Shown one piece after another: positions 42,901 through 54,900 of a stretch of 64,000 bases of DNA. Location: the NCBI GenBank assembly GCA_002633005.1, contig NMRA01000024.1, forward strand, positions 1,538,780-1,602,779. Direction: 5' to 3'. Position 1 is the stretch's first letter. Each line of letters starts with the position of its first letter. Made by a program: the position numbers and the translations under genes. The notes below the pieces were generated by a model. The model was not told the origin of the DNA. It saw only the letters and a list, made by a program, of their open reading frames with translations, and made no database searches. This stretch comes from Phoronis australis. Lineage: Eukaryota; Phoronida; Phoronidae.

Positions 42901-45900
42901 GTACAAGAGAACACCAAATGATGAAATCCCTCTTTCCTTCCAGTAACCCGCGAGACAATACAACAGAGGACAAGATGATGTCCACGGGGACAAAATAACA
43001 GAATAGGCAGCCCACCAATGCGTATAACCCCCCCCCCACCATCACAAGCGAGCCATGTCGCCATACAGTAAGTAGCAGACGTACCTGGCATCTAGCGCCT
43101 GCTCAACTGTGAACGGGGTGAGAAGTCTCTCTCGACGGGCCTCCTGCAACACAAGAGGGAAATGCCTTTTAATTAAGTTCTATATTTCAACAGCATTGAA
43201 AACAGCAGAAAAGGCGCTGTCATTAGGCAGTTGTTTCAACCTTCGTTCGCATTTCAGTTTTGCCTTTAACTGTTCATTTCAAATAACCTGACACTTCACT
43301 AAAGACTAAAATACACTTGACTCTGCTTAATAACGTATCAGACCATGGAATAATGTGATTGTTGTCGTAAAAGTTCGGAAAACTGAATCATTTCCAATTA
43401 AACTCGTGCAAAGCAACCCGCATAATGTCATAATTTTAGGATAATGTCTCCACAAAATCATCAAAATTGATCTTTACCATTTACATTAATACTAGCATTA
43501 TGTACCTTCTCTTATCTAACTAAAAACTAACAAAATTCCTTATCAGTTCATCTATNCCCCCCACCATCACAAGCGAGCCATGTCGCCATACAGTAAGTAG
43601 CCGACGTACCTGGCATCTAGCGCTTGCTCAACTGTGAACGGGGTGAGAAGTCTCTCTCGACGGGCCTCCTGCAACACAAGAGGCAAATGCCTTTTAATTA
43701 AGTTCTATATTTGAAAAGCATTGAAAACACAGCAGAAAAGGCGCTGTCATTAGGCGGTTGTTTTAACCTTCGTTCGCATTTCAGTTTTGCCTTTAACTGT
43801 TCATTTAAAATAACCTGACACTTGACTAAAGACTAAAATACACTAGACTCTGCTAAATAACATGAAATAAGACCATGGAATAACATGATTGTTGTCGTAA
43901 AAGTTCGGAAAACTGAATAATTTCCAATTAAACTGATGCAAATCAACCCGCATAATGTGATAATTTTAGGATAATGTCTCCACAAAATCATCAAAATTGA
44001 TTTTTACCCATTTACATTAATACTAGCATTATGTACCTTCTCTTATCTAACTAAAAACTAACAAAATTCCTTATCAGTTCATCTATAACTAAATGGAATT
44101 CAGAGCAGGGGATAAAAGTCAGTCACTTTAATTAGTACATCACATGCAGTACATTTCCTTAATATGTATCCTTGATATCACTCTCACCGTGACTTTGACT
44201 GTCAGTGCTTCTTTAAGCCAATCCTCAGACAACTCCAACAGTAATGCCACCCAGCTGATCTCAGAGAGTTCACCAATTTCTACTCCATCGTGAACGTCAG
44301 ACTGAAAGAAGAATCCAGGAAACATAACAGACCTACATCGATAAGAAATCATAAAATTCAAGAAGATAGTAACATTAATGATATGACTTAAGCCCGATTT
44401 AGGAGAACAGAATCTAAGACAAAACAAACAGTCTGCTCACCCCTTTCACTTTGAAGTAAACATTTCCGATATGCAGAATGGCCGACAATATCTTGAAGAT
44501 GTTGTCTTGCTCATCGACATCAAATGCCAATACTTCCATGGCTGCCTTGAGCTTACTGAAATCTCGCCCGTCATCCTTACTCTCAATTTTCCAACTGCCT
44601 CCCTGTAAACACAACAGTCAACGCTAATGACAATAAAAGTTAAACAACGGTAGATGATATTGATTTTGGATGCACCACGCACAGGGCCATAGGAAGTAGG
44701 GTGAGCGGGGAAAGGGGTACGTGTCCCTTCAATAATTTGGAGCAACAGAGACTTAACTTACACTGACGATTTGTGTGAAAAATAAGATTTGTAATAGAAA
44801 TCATGGGGCAGATACCTTTCATTTACCTTGCCAAGAACTTCCATCGGTGATAGCACTTTTCAGTTTCCGACAATCCGTATCATAATTTTATGACACAGGG
44901 CTTAAAATGCCCAGTGACAAAAAAAGAGGAAAATTTTCCAGGCGATGTATAGGCTTGAGCGATAAAAATATTTTTTGTGTTTTAAAATTTAAGCGAAACA
45001 AATGTTTTTGTACAAATGAAGTCAACATAATGATAAAAAATAGATAAAAAATGGAAAAATGGAAATCAAATAAGGGGAAATCCTCTAAAAAGAGGAAAAT
45101 TCCAAGTCCTAAACTGACATCAGTTTTCAATTTTTACAAACAATCACGAGGGTTAGTCATAACACATTCCCAACATCTCGTTCTTAAACTGGGAAACATT
45201 GACCTCCATAACCATACAGCTGAGCTCACCCTGGTTAGATAGAAGTAGTCGTCGGGTCTCAGTAGACCGTAACTCTTCTTAGACTCGCCATCCATTCCGA
45301 CCAGCATCTCGTAGAACACGTGATAGTTCCGCTCACCGTTGTTCTGAGTCACAATCCGAGATTTCTCCAGTAGATACTCGGAATTCTTTGCGCCAGTGAT
45401 TTTTCCGCTAGAAACAAGGATTTAGAATTATAGTTTTACCACAGCTCACACGTGTACCCCACATACATACATATATCTATATAAACCAAGGTACAACATA
45501 TGGTAATTTGTTAACTTAGTTTATACAGGACCCAATCGAAAAGGAAGTATATTTAGCCTGGGTCTTTGTCCTCAAATTCACAAAAAAATTAAAACGAAAA
45601 ATCCATGAAATAGTTTTGAGTTCGATTTCAAGTACAGAAATTAGACCCCAGGCCATGATTGTAAATTTCAGCAACGATACATTGTAATTACAGTAACTTC
45701 TGATTCAAAAAACGTTTTACTTAATAATCTTAGATACACGTACTTTTGAAAGTAGACCTCTACATATTTCCCAAATCGGCTTGAGTTGTCGTTTCTAATT
45801 GTCTTGGCATTTCCAAATGCTTCCAGTATTGGGCTAGCTTCAAGGATTTGCTCTGAAATGGAGAATGAATGGCCATCTTGAAGTTAGATTAAACCTGTTT

Positions 45901-48900
45901 TACTAAGTTCATGGAGACCATGGACACTGAATGGTCAACTTGAAGTAAGATAAATCAGTTTTACAAAGTTCATGGAGACCATGGAGAATTAGTCACCTTG
46001 AAGTTAGATAAACCAATTTTACTAAGTTCATGGAGACCATGGAGAATGAATGGTTATCTTGAAGTTAGATAAACTTGTTTTACTAAGTTCATGGAGACCA
46101 TTAAACCGGACAACATTACTGCAAAGATTAAAAAATAATGCAATACAACATACAGCAAAGACACTGGTGGAAATGGCACTAAAACTTTAACAAGGGCAAA
46201 TTTCAAGAAAAAATGCTCAAGACTCTAGTTAGAAATGTTGCATCATGCTCCCAGTCTGCTACACCAGAAGAAAGTTTTGACAAATCACACCTTAATAATT
46301 TATACAAATTCTCTGATAAAACAGCATTTTGGGGCATGTTCTCGGATACTTTGCAGTTTGTTGTAATGCGATTAAATTATCATTCGAAAATTGTAGCGTG
46401 GAGCCAGCCACTACATTTCTGATTTTAGTCGCGATGACAGTTTCAACAAAACCTGGACTGTCAGGTTCAAAAGAAATGCTCGATTTGAAGCACCATGCCA
46501 TGATGGGAATTTACATCAAAAACACATTGTGAGCCATTATGTTTAAGTGTCAAGCACTTATAGAATAATAAAAGTAGTACTGCACTGTATACAAAGATAC
46601 AAAATGTTGGGGACACAAAAATATTGAAGCTGGAAATAGGGCACTCAAGGCGTGAAAAGACGCATCCTGAAATGGCACAGCACCACTCTTCTACATACAA
46701 GGTACTAGTCACTATGTTATTCGTCATTGTAACAAGGGAAAACTTGTACCAATGCATTTGCAATGTCCACATCAAGACGTGGGCTAAAAGGCAACAGATC
46801 AGTGGATTGCAAAATATCGAGTTTACAAATTATTAGAATACCAGAATATTTGGAATTGTTTGAGGGAGAGAGGGTGCCTGTTTTGTAATTGTGAAAGTAA
46901 GATAATTTCAAAAACGACCTTAATATTGCTTGTGCCTAGGAGTTTATACAGTGACCATCTTGGCCGTCTTTTGCCGGGGACGGCCAGAATTTTATTTTGG
47001 ATGGGTTCAACTGGACAGCCGGAGTTAAAAGACGAGCAAAATTTTAAAAAGTTGCTTGAAATGATGACCACTTTCTCAATATTACCAGCTGGTCGACTGT
47101 CGCTCAAGTAAATAGGCCATCGGTTGATTGCTGCTGAACACTTTACCTCTGTGCTAGTTTTTGGGCTTAGTCAACACTGGCACCTCCAGTATGAACGTTG
47201 CATTCTTTTTTAAGTAAAATGTTCCCACATATTGTTTCAAATAAGAATGTATGGGCTTCATTGTTAATGTCATTGAATAAACAAGTGTTTTTATCAATGA
47301 TACATTTTAATTCCACTTCATTGTACTATGTTATTACACGGGTGGATACACCACTCCATGGCACCGCGGCCGCAGCAGTACCGACAGACCACCAACGCTC
47401 GCCGGATCTCCCATGTTTGGTCAATTGTTCTTTAGAAAATTTGAACTTTCAGTTTTGGAATCCTGGATAAACCCCTGCTTGTGCCATTGCAACATGTTCA
47501 AATTATTCATGTAATACATTTCTAACGTTTGGTAAATTGAAAAAAGTAGGCAACAACTTTGATCCACTTTATCTTGGTGCACGATATAACACACACAAGT
47601 GACACAGTTTGTGAATAAACGAAAAAGTTGAGAAACCATGCACAGACACCACTTTCTTACCGACAAACAAGGTGCCCCACATACTAGCTGCAAATGCAAT
47701 GGCAAACAAGATGACAATACATTGTACACACAGCCAGTCCCACACCCAGTCTCTCAGACACTAACACCAGCCACAGCTGGACAAGGGAGTATGCGCTGCA
47801 TCCATTTCAGTGAACGCCAATGTCGGTTAAAGCAACAAACCAAAATTTAAGAAATTTCAGTTTCTCAAAACGTGCTAGGCAGTAACAGACAAACAGTTGC
47901 AACACCACAGATCACAGCCCAATCAACAAACTTGAGATTGAACTATTAACCCTGCTTTGGTAATCCTTCTACTTAGCACGACTTCCAAGATTTCTCTTTC
48001 AAAATGATACTTAAGATTAATCAAAGGGTCATCAGGTACAAATTTGTACGGGAGAGAAAGAAAAAACATAGCTTAATTATTGAGTTACCTGGTGGCATGT
48101 GATGGCACAAGCTGTGACAATTAGCAGATTGTGGAAATACAGTACAGTCAGAGAAGACAACTTCAAAACTAATCTGGAATTCTATTTTGATTTCAGAAAT
48201 CGCATCTTGAGACCAAATCAATACAACTGTGCCTAAAGAATTAACGCACCGGTCACCAAGTTATTCTTGGACCTGTTGACCGCGGCCAAGTATTGCATGA
48301 GGAGTTTTGTACTTTCAGTTTTCCCAGCGCCTGATTCGCCAGAGATGACGATCACCTGACTCTGATTGTCCTTCATCATCTTGGAGTAGGCGGAGCTACC
48401 GATGGCGAACAAGTGCCTGTACAACAAAGTATCATTTTCTCACATTAAAAATCAAATGGGCATTGATAAAATTCATGAAACACCATAATGTAAAGCAACA
48501 CACACAGGCGTTAATCCAGAAAACTATGGTAAGTAGGGTAAAATATCACCAATTTATGACACAATATGGCGGACAGGTGAAATTTTGTTTTCTCATTTTT
48601 TCATAAAAGACGAACAGCAACGGAATGATGCTTCGCCATATCTAACGTCTCTGTCGTAGCTACCAACAGACAGTACTTTGAATGATTTTACACATTCACA
48701 AAAAAGTTAAAAGCCTCAAAAATGAAAAATACGTGTAATTTTGGCAATTATTTTTACCGAAATTGATGAGATTTCTACAACGCACCACTTGGCAGAATAC
48801 ACCTGTCCATCACCCTATACACCTTTATACAGTAAAATCTCACCAATTTAGGGCACATTATGGCAGACACGTGAACTTTTATTTTCTTGTCTTTTTCCCA

Positions 48901-51900
48901 TAAAAACAAGTAACACCAAATTAAAACTTACAGATCTGTACCATGACTACTGACAGACAATACTTTGAAAAATGTGGACTTTTCACAACGATGTTAGAAG
49001 CCCTTAAAAATTGTAAAAAAGAGTGTTTTCTCCAATTTATTATTCTTTTGGTCCAAAATTGGTGAGATTTTTCTGTACTGTGCACTTCAATAATTATTAC
49101 TTCTAGCATTAATTTGCAGTGCTATAAACACAACATTAATGCAACAGATTCATTAATCTTATCAGTACTTTGATTTACAATTATTGTCCCAATTATTACT
49201 TCTGCTGATTTATAACTTTCATTATACATGTGTGCGTCAATTTCCTCAAAGCCCCAAGCAGCAGCACTTCCGAGGTCAAATTCAAACTGAAATAGACGGA
49301 CTTCACAGAGAAGCATCCAAAAGCAGAGGCAATGTTTAACTTCATCTGGCCCCCTGGGACACTGTCTAGAACTCTGACCATTGATTTGCCTTTCAACGGA
49401 GACTTTGATCAAATAACAACACCACCTCTCATGTAAATAGCAAGATATTCAAGCAATCAAAATGATAAAAGGAAATACAACAAAAGAAAACTACAACAAA
49501 AAGACTACTGCATGAGACTTCAAAATATATCAACTTACCTATCAGACAAACAATAGACAGGTACAACTAATAGTTATTGGTTTTAGACAGTCAGTTCTAG
49601 AGATCACAAGATCTAGCCTACAACATGGTGTTATTCAGGAAACTATGATGTACAATTCTGTCCAGTGAATAGTTAGGTAGGAAAGCGATAAAAACAGTAT
49701 GTTGCATGCAACTGGAAAGACTTGCAAATATTTATCATATTGCACATTAATTTAAACAACAAAGCATTCAGCTGTTACTTTACTCATAGACTGACCCCTG
49801 CAGGAAATTCAAATCTTCACTGGTTTCTCAAAACTATTATTTTATAACTAAGTGCGCAATGCAACAGCACCTGAAAGATCATAAGGTTAGCTTGCTGGTG
49901 CGCCGTGCTGCAATTCAAATCAGAACATAGTGGAGCCCCTTATCATATACTTGAAACTTTCACTTAACATTTTGCTAACCAGAAGACACCCGGAATCCAA
50001 GATATTTCAGCATAACATTTAGTTTTGAAATTTCTTATCCACTGAGACGAAATGTGCACTTTTATCCCAGAGCACCAGTTTGTAATCATGGATAACCACC
50101 TTTTAATTATGGAAAATGGTTAAACGTACATTCATTAGAAATCTGGTATGAAAATCTGATGGGCACGCTGGAATGTTCTATGATCCATTGTACTGCATAG
50201 GGATGAAGTGAAGTACAACAAAATTTCGATAGTTTTGCTTGGGTTTTACTGATCAAATTATTCAGCCTGTGGTATTAAATAGATTATTACATATTCTCGA
50301 TCATTATTTCCTTTTAAGATCCCTCGTGAAATTTGGAAGAATTATCCCCCTCGGTTGTAGCAGACTCAGGAGGTAAGTCCTACAAATCTCGCAGTCTGGA
50401 ACCGGAAAGTAACAGCCTTGCCACGTATCATTACAGATTAAGTTGTGCCTAGTGTAAGTCATAGTAGACTGAACACCATGGACACTAACTCCGCAAGTCA
50501 ACAGATCTAATCTTCAAACACTTACTCTCAACTCCAAATTATTTTTTGAAAATTTTTTGATTTACTTTCCACAAACTTAAGATGCTTCTCGATAATTTGA
50601 GCTCGAGTAAATCGTAATTCACCTGAGTGTCTAATTCTAGTTTGCACTTGATTTCCCCAACGTCAAGGATACTGTTCGAAATTGACCACAAAATCACGAG
50701 TTTGGACTAGAGATTTTATAGCTCAAATCTAAGGTCCATCAAGTGTAAACTTGAGACTTCACTCTCATTTAAATAAAACACGAAATAATCAAGAACACAA
50801 CCACAGACAACTATTTTGAAATTGAAGTACACGTAAACCAGAAAATATGAAAACAATTGGAGTTAGAGCTCAAATATGCGTATTAGATCCTCAAAGGAAC
50901 AGATGTCATGTGAGTGCACATAGTATTCATACACCGTCATGTCAGTGCACGTAAGTATTCATATACTTTCACACCATTTAAGACATTGGTTGCCATGGTA
51001 ACACATGCATCAATACAATTCCCAAACTATCCAAGGCTCTAACACAAACACAAGATGGCGCAGGGTCCAAAAAACTTGCTCCAAAATTGACCATAGACGT
51101 GTCCACAGGGGGTAATATTTTGGAATTAAATGTCATAATTGCCGCTTGTATGCAACACAAAACAAAATGTCCAAGCGTAATTCTTTACAGGAACCATCCA
51201 GAACAGCTTGCAAAGGAACACTACTTACGGAGGTTGAGTGCCGAGAACTTGGCCTTCGTATTTTCTGACCATGTTGAGCCCGTAAATGTTGAACATTTTG
51301 TATGGGTTGACTGCCACCAGGATACTTCCAACATACGTCTGTAAGAACAAAATATAAAATATTAAGAAATTAATATAATTACTCAGCTGACCTTCAAATA
51401 CATTGTTCATTTCCACTCACCCGTCTGAGAAACGGAGGTCTGTCGGTATTTTCCACTCACCTTTGCTGGAGGCACCATTGAGTGTCACATTCCCACATAA
51501 TAACTTAAATTAGCGCATGATGAGACAATACCTAAGCTAACATTTGGAGTTTACCCCAAATGCCTAAGCAAGCTGAAGCCAGGCTGTGATTAATTTGACA
51601 TAATCAATTCACAAATTAATGCTGGTCACTTAACGGCGACTCTAAAAAAAATCTATCTTTTAAGATCTCTTATTTGTAATGCTTCAATTTTAAGAATTCA
51701 AAGACAATGAATGTGTATTTTTCAATTTTAAACACAGTCATGTTGGTCATTTGTCTTACTCATTGTTCGTTTTTTACTTTGAAACTCGTAGGCTAAACAG
51801 GCGTGTTGGTTTACGACCGCAATTATCATATTCAGCACGTTCATCCAAGCCCATGAATAGCGAGCAGCTCAGTTCTTTCAATCTGTGACGGCGCCATCAA

Positions 51901-54900
51901 GTCTGATGTGCCGACGAATTCCCTAGATACGCTTTCTTATCCATTTGCGTGCAAATCTTGTTAGCGCAAGATTTTCCTAATGGAGATTTTTCCACAACAG
52001 CAATAGCAGTAGTAGTTGTAATAGTGTCTATTTTACTTCTGTAATAACCAAGACAAAATTCACTGAGGGCATGTGCTGCCACCTCCCAGTTGAGGGAAAC
52101 ACTTTTGAAGTTGGGGTGAGGTGGAATAAAATCTACCAACGCGAGATGCACACGAGATAACTTCAAGCACACAATAACACCATGCGATGCAGAAGTGTTT
52201 TTGGCATTACTTAGAACAATAATAATAGCCACGCTTTAACTTTTCAAATGCTGACATGTGCTATTCTACGCCAGTTACACAATAGAGAACCACACTCATT
52301 GTTGTAGAAAAATTTGACAATATTAGTTTCACTGTTCAACAATACTTAGCACTAAATGGTAAAACTACACCTAAGTTGCAAATGTAACGAATTGTAAGCC
52401 ACCTTGTATTGTTACAAAGGCGTAACAAATTTATTCTATGCATGGTAAAACATGAATGTAGAGATGCGAAAACTAGTGAAATGAGCTCTTTGAAAGCTAC
52501 GTCAGGCAGAAAAAGAAAAACCAATATACTCACATAGATATTCTGATGGTCATATCTCTTATTCAAATTCGTCAGAAGAGCATTTTCAGTTAAGTCGCTG
52601 CAATGAAAAACCTTCAGGTCAACATCACCATTTAAAATGAGGTTTGTAGCACAAGCTTTCAGCAATAAAAGTCTTCTATCGAAGATTTTTTTTCTTGCTG
52701 GTTAAGATTTAAATTCCTAAATGCACTTAAATATCAGCAGTGGCCAAGAACACGTTTTTTTTCACAGTAAAATCTCACCAATGCTGGGCAAAAGTAATCG
52801 CCAAATTGCCCAATTTCATTTCATTTTTGAAAAGCTCTAAGCTTTGTTGAAAGTGGCCACAATTTAAAAGAGATTGTTTCATAGCAGCTGTGGTGTAAAA
52901 CTTGAAAAGTAACAAAGCATCTATACGTGGAGCTATTCATCTTTTAAGCAAAAAGTGAAAAATAATACTCAAATTTTCCACAAAACAGTATCTTAACTGA
53001 GTGAGATTTTACTGTTAATTTCAATCCTATAGCTTGTTGAGAATCAATCTGAATGAGGCAAACAGGCTTACTGATTACATATTGACAGTATGGCTCAATT
53101 ACTACGCTACCCTTTAGTCTACTGTCCGAAGGTAAAATGATATTTCATCGCAACTACTCCTCAAGCACTCCATAACACGCTTTTTAATGAAGAAAAGCAA
53201 AATTTGTTTTAAATATTACATACAAGTTCTGCAAGTTTTAGTGTTCAGTTCTTTATTAATTGATGAGGCTACCCTCATTATAAATATTACATTAATAAAT
53301 AACTGAATTAATTAATCAAAACAACAGATGCTCACTGGCAAAGATTTCAAATTAACTCAAAACCAAGGCAAGTGAGACATAAACGAAAGCAATTGAGATA
53401 GATATATTTCTAGGAAATAAACCAACAATGTCACATGTCAGGCCTGCAATTGCGAAAGTAGAGCAAGTAAATACACTTAGTCTTTTGATAACAAGACCAA
53501 AGCCCCTTGACTGGTTGCAATACACTGTACATTTATGGCATGCAGTCTGGCCTCAGTTCTGAGTAGTGTCAGAAAAGTTAGATGACTGGCATGTCACAGG
53601 ATGCCAATCCCCCTCGCTAACTAGCAAAATACTGGCATCTACACTGACAGCAGAGAAAATGCCAGTAATGCAAAGGGTTGCAATTTTTGCTGAGCAACAT
53701 GGCTGCGGTTTTTGCTAGGACTTTTGTAGCAAGACTTTTTACTTCAAAGAGAACACATGATCCATGGTAAGGAGGACATTGAGTAGTGTTGAATAAAACA
53801 ATTTATTGTGGTTCTTCGACATCAAATTTCACTTTGCAAATCATTTGGGCAGTGAAGTAACTTCTAGCTAAAATGGTCTATTTCTGGACTGCACATCTGT
53901 CTGCTTCAAACCTTTTTTTTAAACAGCAGCACTTTCACCACAGAAAATGACAATCGTTTTTGAAACCTGTGTGACCCTGCAGCCCCTTCTAATCATTAAC
54001 AAGAACAATGTAAAGCTTTGAAATTGGCATAAGACTGCACAACAGATATTACACTTCTAGGCCACTGGTTGAAGCAAAATATGACAAATCCGGATGAAAT
54101 TGGAAAGTCCTATCATTCCCCTATTAGAAACTTATTTGCCAAATTTTATGATAAGCTGTCCATGGTCTCCAAATACTGAAAATATAAAATGACCAAAAGT
54201 TAACGCAGAATAATTCTAATCTATGTAAAAATAGAATGGTTTTATCATCTCCGTAATAGAGCTATTAACCTTTGGATAATTTAATAACATTCTCTCAAGG
54301 AACTTGCCAGGCAACAAATTCTCGAAGGGAACACGACAACCAATTTTCAAACAGCTCCTACAAGCAGTTTGCCAGACAGAGACAGACATCAAAAAAAAAC
54401 AGGCTTGTAAATAATAAAAATGGTTAATAGGTGGCGCAGAATTCTTTGAATCCATCCCAAAATGGAACCACTTCATCGCTTCCCTAATAGCAAACTATTT
54501 CTTCTGATAACACGCCATTTACCCATAATGCACTTTTCTCCCTATGGTTCACTTCTGTCTAAAGTATTCTGACAAAAGGACTTGGAACTCCCCGCTTTGA
54601 CAGCTGGTTTCCCTCACTACCCAGAATGACAGAGAATAAACAGGAAAGCTAGAAAGGTGATGCTTTGTGATTCTGTAATAACAATTTTTCTCCCATAATA
54701 GTTATTGCCCGTTGTTAATGAAGAATTTGTCATGACAGGGAAATGGTACGTCTAATAACTTTTGTCGTGTACTGTCGCTGAACAGTGAGTTACAAATCCA
54801 ATATCAAAAATCGATTATAGTTAGATGTTCATACTTCACTGACTCCGTTAGTTCAGAGGCATACACTGCCTAATCTTTCGAAAATTAGCCTAAGGTCAAT

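Noticed and set aside
46860-47111. 83-codon plus-strand open frame ([21 protein letters not shown])
   Set aside because: Looks somewhat protein-like, but I recognise no family. It is isolated in an intron with no flanking exon structure.
47340-47405. GC-rich island with GCGGCCGC
   Set aside because: Only about 60 bp inside an intron, with no CpG-island extent and no exon; not a promoter on this evidence.
51400-51475. Paired GTGAGTGG donor-like sites upstream of exon 3
   Set aside because: They would bound exons of 5 and 19 nt that break the phase 0 junction between exons 2 and 3. Likely a short direct repeat.
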